From the NCBI RefSeq assembly GCF_002858745.1, contig NZ_PJRO01000001.1, positions 62,001 through 126,000 on the forward strand: a stretch of DNA of 64,000 bases. The letters are read 5' to 3'. The translations under genes were made by a program, and so were the position numbers. The notes below the pieces were generated by a model. The model did not search any database. It was not told the DNA's origin and was given only the letters and a program-made list of their open reading frames with translations. This document shows, in pieces, positions 34,425-42,730 of this stretch. The DNA comes from Mesorhizobium loti (GTDB lineage Bacteria > Pseudomonadota > Alphaproteobacteria > Rhizobiales > Rhizobiaceae). Positions within the stretch are counted from its first letter, which is position 1. Every line of letters begins with the position of its first letter.

Positions 34425-35466
34425 CCGTTCCGTTTGATGCAAGACTGTGCGCAACGAATGCGCCGATGCGGGGAAGACCGAGACACACATGCATCACGCC
34501 GGCGGCGGGATCGCACACGATGGAACACGCGGTCTCGGTTGCTTCCTCGCGTGAGTAGCTCTTCGCTACGGCATTGGGAGCTCCCGCCCGGTTGCGCAGG
34601 ACGCGCATGGCATCGGCAACAGAATTGAGAGACCCAGCCGCCCCTGCAAGCGAGGCATATCTGTCATGTGTCGACGGATACACCTGCCGCAGCAGGGCGC
34701 GGTTCTCGACAGCCCTCGTCTGGCTGAGCAGCGCATGATTGGTGTGGAAGAGTGGCCCGTCGTCGCCAAGAATTTTGACGCCGGCCTTCGGCGATACTTC
34801 GACCCCCGCTATCCGGCCGGAAGCATCGCCGAGCAGGTAGGTTCGTCCTCCCATGTGCGGCAATCGCGGCATGAGACGAAGCGCGCCCACTATGTCCGGC
34901 TCGGATAGGATCATGCGGCGCACCACTTGGCTGGGCAGGCCTGCCGTCGCGGTGTCGAGCATGAGATCGTTGGTCACCAGACAGAGCCCGGGCCCATTCT
35001 GACCCACCCAGCCCAGCGTGCCCCTGGAGGCTACCGTGGCCAGTCGAAATCCGTCAGGCCCCGTGTGGATGAACAGTACCAGATCGGATTTCGCGCCTCT
35101 CGGAGCATCCCAGTTCTGGCCAACAACCGCGCGGCTCCCGCTATTGAAGGCGAGCGCGCTGCAGCCCGTTGGCGAAGGCTGTCCAAAAAATTCGAAACCA
35201 ATATTGAGGAAGATGTCCTCGACCGCGCAACGTGCGCCGTCGGCCATTCCCTCGATCTCGGCCGCGATGGCAGGCGCAAGAACGGTCATCGTCCGCCAGG
35301 ACGCTTCCGCTGCGCGTCGTGCCGTGCGCAAGGTCCGCGCTGGAAAAGTCTTTGCAAGCCGATCCAGAGCCGAGACGATATCGCGCTCGAATGCCGCGCC
35401 ATGCTGATGGCCACGCTCATAGGGCGTGCCACGCAGAGCCATGACCGGAAGCGAGGGCCGTGTCAT
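34288..35466 (-). CDS. C45-family autoproteolytic acyltransferase/hydrolase
   Basis: The protein resembles isopenicillin-N acyltransferase-type C45 enzymes, which cut themselves to expose an N-terminal Cys nucleophile. The candidate Cys is in PSPTGCSALAF (about residue 102), followed by VVGQNWDAPRG and later PLFHTNHALLSQ. These enzymes make or break amide bonds between acyl groups and amino acids or peptides. The start at 35466 has GAGG upstream and lies just after the preceding permease gene, so it is last in the importer operon. The final 45 or so residues are basic, low-complexity and encoded antisense to the neighbouring gene's 3' end; the original stop has probably been lost by a small frameshift. 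Confidence 0.75.
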   Translation of the reverse strand: MTRPSLPVMALRGTPYERGHQHGAAFERDIVSALDRLAKTFPARTLRTARRAAEASWRTMTVLAPAIAAEIEGMADGARCAVEDIFLNIGFEFFGQPSPTGCSALAFNSGSRAVVGQNWDAPRGAKSDLVLFIHTGPDGFRLATVASRGTLGWVGQNGPGLCLVTNDLMLDTATAGLPSQVVRRMILSEPDIVGALRLMPRLPHMGGRTYLLGDASGRIAGVEVSPKAGVKILGDDGPLFHTNHALLSQTRAVENRALLRQVYPSTHDRYASLAGAAGSLNSVADAMRVLRNRAGAPNAVAKSYSREEATETACSIVCDPAAGVMHVCLGLPRIGAFVAHSLASNGTVRRRSAPISSAARADTQQTLPQVHPRSPRSRQDARPGSRSRSLRG

Positions 35467-35473
35467 TGGCACC

Positions 35474-36193
35474 TCATCTCACCAAATCGGCCAGCCGCGC
35501 CGACTGCCTGTATGGTCGCAGGCCTTGCGGTTGCCGGCCCTGCAGCCTGTTCATCCGCCGCTCGACGGCGCGCGCCAGCAGCGAAGCCGGCCAGCCGAGC
35601 GCAAGGTAGAAAAGGCCGGCGAACAGGAAGACATGCAGCGGCATGAAGCTCTCGGACATGATCGCGCGAGCGGTTAAGGTCAGTTCGTTGACGCCGATCA
35701 GGGCGCAGACGGAGCTGTCCTTCAGCACGGAGATCAAGGCTATGATCAGGGGGCCCGACATCTGGCGCACGGCCTGGGGAATGACAACGAGCCGCAGGCA
35801 CAGCAGACGTGGCAGTCCAAGGGCGCGCGCAGCTTCCCACTGCCCCTGCTCTACCGTCTGCATTCCCGCGCGCAACACCTCCGCCAGATAGGCGCCGTGC
35901 ACAAGGACAAGGCCGAGCGTGCCCGCAAGAAATGGTGACAACGTCAAGCCAATGCCGGGCAGGACGAAATAGAGGATGTAGAGAACGATCAGCAGCGGAA
36001 TGGCCCGCAGAACCCAGACATAACAGCTGACAAAGTCGCGGAGCCTCGCGCTGCGGGACGTCCTCATCGCCTCCAGGGCAAGGCCGAACAGGAACGCGCC
36101 GCAAAAACCGGCTGCAGTCAAGATGAGAGTGAGAGACGCTGCCTCGAACAGGCGCGGGCCCCAGTCAACGAGATAGAGAGCCAGTCCTTTCAT
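35474..36193 (-). CDS. Polar amino-acid ABC importer, permease
   Basis: The 239-aa PAAT permease has several membrane helices, AIPLLIVLYILYFVLPGIG near residue 65, and the EAA loop WEAARALGLPRLLCLRLVVI near 118. It overlaps the upstream permease by 4 bp (ATGA) and pairs with it. No ATPase gene accompanies the system. The downstream C45 hydrolase suggests that the importer takes up an acylated or amide-linked compound that is then cleaved. Confidence 0.85.
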   Translation of the reverse strand: MKGLALYLVDWGPRLFEAASLTLILTAAGFCGAFLFGLALEAMRTSRSARLRDFVSCYVWVLRAIPLLIVLYILYFVLPGIGLTLSPFLAGTLGLVLVHGAYLAEVLRAGMQTVEQGQWEAARALGLPRLLCLRLVVIPQAVRQMSGPLIIALISVLKDSSVCALIGVNELTLTARAIMSESFMPLHVFLFAGLFYLALGWPASLLARAVERRMNRLQGRQPQGLRPYRQSARLADLVR

Positions 36194-36834
36194 CTTTGGC
36201 TCGTCGCCCGTTCAACCAGTCTTGCCAGGCGAAACAGGATGAGGGCAACGCCAAGATAGATGCAGGTCGCGAGTCCGTAGATTAGTCCCGTCTCGAATGT
36301 GCGGTTCACCAGCATACGGGCCTGGAACATAAGCTCCGGCGCAGCGATCGCCGCAGCCAGCGTAGTGTCCTTGACGAGGGCGAGCGCATAGTTGCCGACC
36401 GGAGGCAGGCTTACGCGCCAGGAATTTGGGACGATCACCAGCCGAAAGGCCAGCATGTGGGAAAGACCCAGCGCGCGAGCCGGCTCGCTCTGCTTCGCCG
36501 CCACCGACCGGAATGCCGTGGCAAAGACCTCCACAAGCGCCGCCGACCCTATGACGCCCAATCCGACCGTGGCTGCCGGCACGGGTGGGAGCCGGATCCC
36601 GACATGAGCCAAGCCAAAATACACCAGGAGCAGCCAGATAAGACTGGGTATGTTGCGCAGGGTCTCCGCATAGATCGCAATGAGCGTATCAAGCAGCCTG
36701 GACCGAAGCAGAAAACTCGCGGAAGCCAGCACAAAACCGAGGGCAATCGCCAGGGCCAGCGCGCTGGAGGCGATGATGACGCTGATCGTCGCTCCGTCCA
36801 GCAGAACCGACAGAACAAAGCCCAGGTCAACCAC
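36190..36834 (-). CDS. Polar amino-acid ABC importer, permease
   Basis: The 214-aa PAAT permease has RNIPSLIWLLLVYFGLAHVG and the EAA loop EPARALGLSHMLAFRLVIVP. It starts with GTG at 36834, 15 bp after the binding-protein stop, and forms the channel with the next permease. Confidence 0.85.
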   Translation of the reverse strand: MVDLGFVLSVLLDGATISVIIASSALALAIALGFVLASASFLLRSRLLDTLIAIYAETLRNIPSLIWLLLVYFGLAHVGIRLPPVPAATVGLGVIGSAALVEVFATAFRSVAAKQSEPARALGLSHMLAFRLVIVPNSWRVSLPPVGNYALALVKDTTLAAAIAAPELMFQARMLVNRTFETGLIYGLATCIYLGVALILFRLARLVERATSQR

Positions 36835-36849
36835 TGCGCAAGCCCGCCG

Positions 36850-37740
36850 CTATTGCCGACACCGCGGGGCAATCCAATCGACTGGCCTGTCGACGCCGGC
36901 ACGGAAATTGTCGGTTGAGGGAAGGAAATTCGTGTCACTCACCAGGCCATAGTGCCTGCCGATCTGCCGGACTTCACAATCCGACCACAGCAGCCTGATC
37001 TCGCGGCTAAGATCGTCGGCGAGCGCCTGATTGTTCCTGGAGAGGCCGAAGACGTACTGCCGTCCAGTGCTCGTCAGCAAAGGGAAGTCCGGATTGTTGT
37101 CGATGAAGGGCACCGTGTGCAGCCGCCATTCCGGATTGCGTGAAATCGCATAGTCGATGGCCGGCGGATCACCGATCATCGCGTCTATCCTGCCGATGAT
37201 AAGGTCGCGCATCGCCGCATCCGGCGTGTCGTAGAGCATGAGTTGCAGGCCGGGCAGCCGCCTCAGCTCGACCAGAAAGCCGAACCCGATCATCGACCCG
37301 ACCTTCTTGTTCTCAAGGTCCGCCAGACGGTTCCAGTTCTGGCCAATCTTCTGGGTGATCCCGTTCTGGAAATAGGCCGTGGGGTCGGTCATGCTCAGAA
37401 CGTCGGCCCGCTGCCGCGTCCAGGCGACGTTGCCCCCGATGATGTCAATCTGTCCGGACTGGGTCGCGGCGATCGCGCCGGACCATTCCATCGGGACCGG
37501 CCTGATCTTGAGGCCAAGCCGCGTCGCGGCCATCTGGAGTATTTCGCCGTCGTAACCCGACAGCGAACCATTCAACGCGACCAGACCTGGCATGTCGCCG
37601 GTGATCGCCACGCTCAGCGTACCAGCTTCGCTCAGTTGATATCGTTCAGATGCAAGAGCGGTCTTCGACAGCACCATCGCCATCAGCACGCAGAGGGCGA
37701 CACCAAGGAAAGTTCCAGTCGCACGCCGATCGCAAACCAT
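36850..37740 (-). CDS. Periplasmic amino-acid-binding protein of the ABC importer
   Basis: The approximately 296-aa family 3 binding protein has a signal peptide (GTFLGVALCVLMAMVLSKTALA) and standard landmarks: LVALNGSLSGYDGEILQMAA, WSGAIAATQSGQIDIIGGNV and RIDAMIGDPPAIDYAISRN. I chose the ATG at 37740; a GTG at 37752 is possible. It is first in the four-gene operon binding protein-permease-permease-C45 hydrolase, downstream of the iclR gene on the same strand. Confidence 0.87.
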   Translation of the reverse strand: MVCDRRATGTFLGVALCVLMAMVLSKTALASERYQLSEAGTLSVAITGDMPGLVALNGSLSGYDGEILQMAATRLGLKIRPVPMEWSGAIAATQSGQIDIIGGNVAWTRQRADVLSMTDPTAYFQNGITQKIGQNWNRLADLENKKVGSMIGFGFLVELRRLPGLQLMLYDTPDAAMRDLIIGRIDAMIGDPPAIDYAISRNPEWRLHTVPFIDNNPDFPLLTSTGRQYVFGLSRNNQALADDLSREIRLLWSDCEVRQIGRHYGLVSDTNFLPSTDNFRAGVDRPVDWIAPRCRQ

Positions 37741-37874
37741 CTGCCCCAACACTCCATACGAAAGGGGAATCTAGCCTATCGATATCCGTAATATGAGTGA
37801 AGTCTAAACCTTGCCGGCTTACATGTAAACATGCGCGAAGCGCCGTGAATTGCGCATGGCAAGCCCTCGGATGG

Positions 37875-38696
37875 TCACCTGGCCGGGCGCTGCCGGAACA
37901 TGATCTCCAGCGGATTGATCTGCTCTTCAAGCTGTTGCACTTCCCGCCTGACCAGCGGCAGCAACTGTTCGAACCGCTCCTGGGATAGCCTGGCGCTGGT
38001 CATGTTCACAGCGATTGCCACACCGGTCGGCCTTTGCCCGGGACTGATCGCGACGGCGAACGCCGAAATCCCCGCTACCAGGTCACCCTTGTCGAGAGCG
38101 TATCCTTCCTGACGTATTGCCGGCAGCAGGCTGCGGACGCGGCCCGCCGTCAAACCATGATGCTGCGGATAGAGCGGCGAGTTCGCCTCTATGATGGCGT
38201 CGGCTTCCAGCGGCGGCAAGGAAGCCAGGATCGCCAGGCTGGCCGAACCGACACCCAGCGGGATCTGTCCGCCTATGCCGCCGGTAAGGCTGTCAATCAT
38301 ATAACCGCCCTGGTGGCGATCCACGCAGATCGCGTTGACCCCCGACCTGGCCATCAGGAAGACGGTATCGCCGGTGGCGGCACCAATGCGTGTGAGCGCT
38401 GGCTGCGCCAGTGTGCGCAGTCCGGACTCGTCAGCGGCATGGACGCCCAGCACAAAAAGGCCCAGCCCGAGCCTGTAGCGCTTTGTGAGGCTGTCGCGAT
38501 CGATCAGCCGATGGCGCTCCAGGGCGACGGCAATCCGATGCGCAGTCGGTTGTTTGAGGTTCAGCCCGTCACTGATGTCGGCAATGCTGGCGCCGCCCGC
38601 CCCTGCCGCCTGGCCAACGAAGTTCAGCACCGCAACCGCGCGGTCCAAAAGCTGCGTCCCGCTCGCCAGCTCTGTCTCTTTGACTGTCTTTGGCAT
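37875..38696 (-). CDS. IclR-family transcriptional regulator
   Basis: The 273-aa protein has an N-terminal winged helix (QLLDRAVAVLNFVGQAAGAG, ASIADISDGLNLKQPTAHRI) and the C-terminal IclR ligand domain (VNAICVDRHQGGYMIDSLTG, QIPLGVGSASLAILASLPPL, GISAFAVAISPGQRPTGVAI). It lies divergent from the PEP mutase operon and upstream of the importer operon, so it may govern both; IclR proteins often sense aromatic or small carboxylic acids. The ATG at 38696 is preferred over a TTG at 38732. Confidence 0.9.
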   Translation of the reverse strand: MPKTVKETELASGTQLLDRAVAVLNFVGQAAGAGGASIADISDGLNLKQPTAHRIAVALERHRLIDRDSLTKRYRLGLGLFVLGVHAADESGLRTLAQPALTRIGAATGDTVFLMARSGVNAICVDRHQGGYMIDSLTGGIGGQIPLGVGSASLAILASLPPLEADAIIEANSPLYPQHHGLTAGRVRSLLPAIRQEGYALDKGDLVAGISAFAVAISPGQRPTGVAIAVNMTSARLSQERFEQLLPLVRREVQQLEEQINPLEIMFRQRPAR

Positions 38697-38751
38697 CAGC
38701 AGCGCGTATCTCAGAACCCAGTTGCCTCCCAAATGCCCGATACCGCCTAAC

Positions 38752-38851
38752 TTGACAAGTCTATGCCAATTTGTCCATAGCCGGCTAAAAAGTCATATCC
38801 ATAATCCGGATATTTTTGGAATTGACAACCATAATGTGGTGTGACTAACCT
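38752..38851 (+). promoter_or_regulatory. Promoter and operator region of the phosphonate operon
   Basis: In the iclR/pepM divergent gap there are two TTGACA boxes (38752-38757 and 38822-38827); the second is followed 18 bp later by TAACCT as a possible -10. An inverted repeat ATATCC (38795-38800) / GGATAT (38808-38813), spacing 7, lies between them and is a candidate IclR operator. Confidence 0.45.
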
Positions 38852-38981
38852 ATGACAGTTCGATGACGCTCAAGCAAATTGTGGCGCTTCCCAATCGGTC
38901 GGCCCGTGACAGGGCCGGCAACGCCTCATGCTCGAATCGTCGGGACGAACGGCAAAGCACCTCATCTGGGAGCGAGCAGTG

Positions 38982-39914
38982 ATGTCGCACGTTGGAGAAT
39001 CCGGCCTTTCAAACACAGTCGTTTCGGCAATGGCCAAGCCGAGCCTGCGGGGAATAATCCAGGCCAATACGCTCAGTTTCATCATGGAAGCGCATGACGC
39101 GCTTTCGGCCACCATTGCGGAACGCGCAGGCTTCAAGGGACTATGGGCGTCTGGCCTGTCGATTGCCTCGAGCCTCGGTTACCGGGATGCCAATGAGGCA
39201 TCCTGGACGCAGCTCGTCGAAGTCGTCGAGAGGATGGCCGATGCAGCTTCAATCCCGATCCTGGTGGATGGAGACAGCGGCTTCGGCAATTTCAACAATG
39301 CCCGGCTTGCGGCCAAGAAGCTGTTCCAGCATGGCGCAGCCGGTGTCTGCCTCGAGGACAAGGGCTTCCCCAAGATGAACTCGTTCGTCGGTGACCGCCA
39401 CCCGCTGGCGGAGATCAGCGAGTTCTGCGGACGGCTGCGCGCGGTGAAGGACACGCTTGGTTCCGAGGACTTCGTACTGGTCGCACGCGTCGAGGCGCTG
39501 ATCGCGGGTTATGATCAACAGGAAGCACTGATGCGTGCACATGCCTACGCCGACGCCGGCGCCGATGCGATCCTCATCCATTCACGCAAGTCGGACGCCA
39601 GCGAGATCCTGGCCTTCGCCAGGGAATGGAGCAACCGCCTGCCACTGGTGATCGTGCCGACCAAATATTACCGCACGCCCGTTGACGAATACCGTGCGGC
39701 CAAGATCTCCACGGTCATTTGGGCCAACCACAACATGCGTGCTGCTGTTTCTGCCATGCGCCAGGTCTGCGAACGCATCCTTCGTGAGGGGACGATCGCC
39801 GGCATCGAAAACGAGGTCGCCACGCTGGACGACGTGTTCGACCTGCTCAACTACCGCGAACTGGCGGAAGCCGAGACGCGCTACCTTCCTCCGGTCGCTG
39901 TCGCCGCCGAGTAG
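38982..39914 (+). CDS. pepM: Phosphoenolpyruvate phosphonomutase (PepM)
   Basis: The 310-aa protein matches PEP mutase throughout: SLRGIIQANTLSFIMEAHDA, GLWASGLSIASSLGYRDANE, the metal site IPILVDGDSGFGNFNNARL (D96/D98), and the diagnostic EDKGFPKMNS (residues 125-134), an exact EDKxxxxxNS. PepM rearranges PEP to phosphonopyruvate, making the C-P bond that starts nearly all phosphonate biosynthesis. The equilibrium favours PEP, so a driving step is required; the aminotransferase 55 bp downstream probably supplies it, since no phosphonopyruvate decarboxylase is present. The start at 38982 has GGGAG upstream; 38928 is an alternative. Confidence 0.95.
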   Translation: MSHVGESGLSNTVVSAMAKPSLRGIIQANTLSFIMEAHDALSATIAERAGFKGLWASGLSIASSLGYRDANEASWTQLVEVVERMADAASIPILVDGDSGFGNFNNARLAAKKLFQHGAAGVCLEDKGFPKMNSFVGDRHPLAEISEFCGRLRAVKDTLGSEDFVLVARVEALIAGYDQQEALMRAHAYADAGADAILIHSRKSDASEILAFAREWSNRLPLVIVPTKYYRTPVDEYRAAKISTVIWANHNMRAAVSAMRQVCERILREGTIAGIENEVATLDDVFDLLNYRELAEAETRYLPPVAVAAE

Positions 39915-39969
39915 CGTCGGGGCGGATCCGCTCCAACCAACAATCACAACAACATCATGAGGGCCGACA

Positions 39970-41181
39970 ATGTTGGCACAGCGTACGAGGCTTTTTGCGT
40001 CGTCGGGAACGGCTGCCGCCCGCGCAGCCGCCAAAGCGGCATCCGATGCCGGCAAGGAGGTCATTGACCTCACCGCCGGTGAAATATGGTCTGACCTGGC
40101 GCCGAGCGTCCGCGAGGGTGCGCTGGCTGCCATTGAACGCGGCGAGAACCGCTATACCGACACGGTCGGGCTTCGCGAACTGCGCGAAGCCCTCGCCGCA
40201 AAGGTGTCCCGCGAAACCGGACAAGTCTGGCATACCGAGGAAATCGCGGTCACGAGCGGCGCCAAGCAGGCCCTGTTCAACGCGGCGATGGTCCTGCTGG
40301 ACCCGGGCGACGAAGTCATCATCCCAAGCCCCTATTGGACGACCTTCCCGGCGCAGGTTCTGATCGCCGGTGGGCGACCGGTGCATGTCGACACACGCGA
40401 CAGCGGTTTTGTTCCAAGACCGCAGGAACTCGAACGTGCCATCACGCCGAAGACACGCGCGATCGTGATCAATACGCCCAGCAATCCGACAGGCGCGGTC
40501 TATGATCAGACCATCCTTGAGGAGATCGCCAACCTGGCAATCCGCCACGATCTCTGGATCATCTTTGATGAATGCTACGGGGCATTTGCGCATGCGCCGC
40601 ATGTTCATCATCCCATAGTGTCGCTGGTGCCGGAAGTTCGGTCGCGAACCGTCATCATCAATGCGTATTCCAAGACGCTTGCCCTGACGGGCTGGCGCAT
40701 CGGGTACATGGCCGGCCCAAAGAGTGTGATCGACGCAGCCAAGGCACTGCAGTCCCACACGACATCGAACCCCAATGTGATCGCCCAGCACGCGGTCCTG
40801 GAGCATCTGCGGCACGGTGACGGCAGTTATGAAAGACGCCTGTTTGACCAGTTGGCGCAGGCCCGACGGCTCGGGCTCGACATCCTGTCGCGCCAGACAC
40901 TCGTGCCGCTGCCATCGGCGCAAGGTGGGTTCTACTTCTACCTGGATCTTGGCGGCCTTGTGGATATCGGCCCGGGTTCAGCCACGCCGCGGAGCGCGGA
41001 CGACGCCATAAACGCCTTGCTTGCCGAGGCCGGCGTCGCCGGTGTGTCGGGCAGCGCCTTCGGCGACCACATGGGTCTGCGCCTCTCTTACGGGATCACC
41101 CACGACAAGCTTGCCCTTGGTCTGGAGAGGCTCGTCGAAACCTTTGAATCATGGACCAAGGCATCTCGCAACGTAGCTTAA
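39970..41181 (+). CDS. Class I/II aminotransferase, probable phosphonopyruvate to phosphonoalanine
   Basis: The 403-aa fold-type I PLP enzyme has TSGAKQALFNAAMVLLDPGD, NTPSNPTGAVYD, the IIFDECYG Asp/Tyr pair, and the PLP Lys in NAYSKTLALTGWRIGYMAGP (K235). It resembles aspartate aminotransferases of the Ib group. It directly follows pepM, so it most likely converts phosphonopyruvate to phosphonoalanine (2-amino-3-phosphonopropionate), pulling the mutase forward. The substrate assignment is contextual. Confidence 0.85.
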   Translation: MLAQRTRLFASSGTAAARAAAKAASDAGKEVIDLTAGEIWSDLAPSVREGALAAIERGENRYTDTVGLRELREALAAKVSRETGQVWHTEEIAVTSGAKQALFNAAMVLLDPGDEVIIPSPYWTTFPAQVLIAGGRPVHVDTRDSGFVPRPQELERAITPKTRAIVINTPSNPTGAVYDQTILEEIANLAIRHDLWIIFDECYGAFAHAPHVHHPIVSLVPEVRSRTVIINAYSKTLALTGWRIGYMAGPKSVIDAAKALQSHTTSNPNVIAQHAVLEHLRHGDGSYERRLFDQLAQARRLGLDILSRQTLVPLPSAQGGFYFYLDLGGLVDIGPGSATPRSADDAINALLAEAGVAGVSGSAFGDHMGLRLSYGITHDKLALGLERLVETFESWTKASRNVA

Positions 41182-41192
41182 GGAAAACTCTT

Positions 41193-41987
41193 ATGTTCAG
41201 GACTGAAGTACCGCAAAGCGCAGTCATCCTGGCTGCAGGCATGGGGTCGCGGCTGCGGCCGTTGACAGACTTCCGGCCAAAACCCCTCGTGGAAGTTCTC
41301 GGCGTTTCGATCATCCACAACGCGTTGCGCAATCTCGGCGCCATGGGCGTGAAATCGGCCACCATCGTCGTCGGCTACCGCAAGGATGCAATCGAGTATG
41401 CCTGCGGCGACCGTTTTGCCGGCGTCGACATCGACTACGTCGAATCCACTGTCTACGACCGCACCGGCAGCGCCTATTCACTCTGGCTGGCACGTCACAC
41501 CCTGCTGAGCGGAGACATCTTCCTGCTCGAAGGAGACGTCTTCTTCGAAAGGCAGGCCCTCGTGTCGCTGCTGGCGTCGGGCGCAGGCGATGTGGCCGCA
41601 GTGGCGCCATTCACGGAAGACATGGAGGGCTCCGCCGTCATTCTTGGTCCGACGTCGACCATCGCGGAAGTGCGCATGAAGCAGACCGCGGCAGACCTGA
41701 ACCAGCCGGGTGCCCCCCGACTTTTCAAGACACTGAACCTCTTCCGCTTCTCCCGCGCCATGCTTTCACGCGTCATTGTCCCTGCCCTCGATGATCTGAT
41801 CGGCACCGGGGCCGGGACAACCTACACCGAACAGGTGCTGGCGCAGCTCATCAGCCGCGGCTTGAAGATTGCAGCAGCGCGCTGCGACACCGTGAAATGG
41901 TACGAGATCGACAATCAGGCAGATTTGAGAATGGCGGAAAACCTCTTCGCCACACCCGAGTTGCCTGTCTTGTCACAGGCCTCTTGA
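41193..41987 (+). CDS. Sugar-phosphate/phosphonate nucleotidyltransferase (LicC/PntC-like)
   Basis: The 264-aa protein opens with the nucleotidyltransferase signature AVILAAGMGSRLRPLTDFRP then KPLVEVLG (residues 10-37; G, R20 and K30 are binding residues), and has DIFLLEGDVFFERQ near residue 110, metal-binding Asp region. Size and layout fit cytidylyltransferases such as LicC (phosphocholine) and the phosphonate-specific PntC. In this operon it probably activates a phosphonate as a CMP derivative. It starts 11 bp after the aminotransferase with AAGGA upstream. Confidence 0.8.
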   Translation: MFRTEVPQSAVILAAGMGSRLRPLTDFRPKPLVEVLGVSIIHNALRNLGAMGVKSATIVVGYRKDAIEYACGDRFAGVDIDYVESTVYDRTGSAYSLWLARHTLLSGDIFLLEGDVFFERQALVSLLASGAGDVAAVAPFTEDMEGSAVILGPTSTIAEVRMKQTAADLNQPGAPRLFKTLNLFRFSRAMLSRVIVPALDDLIGTGAGTTYTEQVLAQLISRGLKIAAARCDTVKWYEIDNQADLRMAENLFATPELPVLSQAS

Positions 41988-42014
41988 ACATTGCCAAGGC
42001 CGGGAGGAACGCAC

Positions 42015-42728
42015 ATGCTCCGTCAACTTGCCGATCCCGCGAATGCCATCACCGGAACAGGTCTCGTCCTGTCAGTTGTTGGCATCAGCCTTGCGCTTGC
42101 CGGCCAACCCGAAGCGGGTGTCGCGGTAGCGCTCTGGGCACTGCTGGCCGACCATCTCGATGGGGTGGTCGCCAAGCGCACCAAAGGGCGTGCGCCCGAG
42201 ACAGGAGAGGTTGGCAAGAACCTTGATTCCCTGGCGGATCTGGTGAGCGCGGGCGTCTTTCCCGCGGTCACCCTGATTGGTGTCGGACAGGGGTCGTTCC
42301 TGTCCGTCGTCGCGGGCGCGACACTGGTTTTGGCGAGCGCACTGCGACTGAGCTATTTCAATGTCTTCGGCTCTCCCGGCGGGCGATTCATTGGCGTTCC
42401 GACGACCTATGCATTGCCGGTGACTGCTGTGATGTTCCTGGCCCGCCCCTTGATCCCGGCCGTCGCATTTCCCGAGCTGCTGGCCCTGACCCTCTTTGCG
42501 CTGGCAGCCTTGCACGTCGCACCGGTCCGGATCCCAAAGACGGCAGGGGCGATGTATGTGGTTGTCACGGTCTTCTGCGTTGCTGCCTCGCTCGCCCTTG
42601 CCTTCGGTCCGTGGCGGGTCGGGCAGCCCCCCGAGATCAGGCCAGGCCAGGCCGAAAATTCCCAACCCGCGGCACCGGGCCTGTCCCCGTCGCCGTCCAG
42701 TCTCGTGATGAATATCCCGAGGCGTTGA
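42015..42728 (+). CDS. CDP-alcohol phosphotransferase family membrane enzyme
   Basis: The 237-aa protein has several membrane helices and the family active site as DHLDG (46-50), AKR, then GKNLDSLAD (67-75): the Dx2DGx2A...Gx3Dx3D acidic residues are complete, but Lys replaces the usual Arg after the Ala. These enzymes transfer a phospho-group from a CDP/CMP-activated donor to an alcohol. Following a cytidylyltransferase, it probably joins the activated phosphonate to an alcohol, giving a phosphonate ester or phosphonolipid. The ATG at 42015 has GGGAGGA upstream; the Pro/Ser-rich tail beyond residue 205 is unusual. Confidence 0.82.
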   Translation: MLRQLADPANAITGTGLVLSVVGISLALAGQPEAGVAVALWALLADHLDGVVAKRTKGRAPETGEVGKNLDSLADLVSAGVFPAVTLIGVGQGSFLSVVAGATLVLASALRLSYFNVFGSPGGRFIGVPTTYALPVTAVMFLARPLIPAVAFPELLALTLFALAALHVAPVRIPKTAGAMYVVVTVFCVAASLALAFGPWRVGQPPEIRPGQAENSQPAAPGLSPSPSSLVMNIPRR

Positions 42729-42730
42729 TC

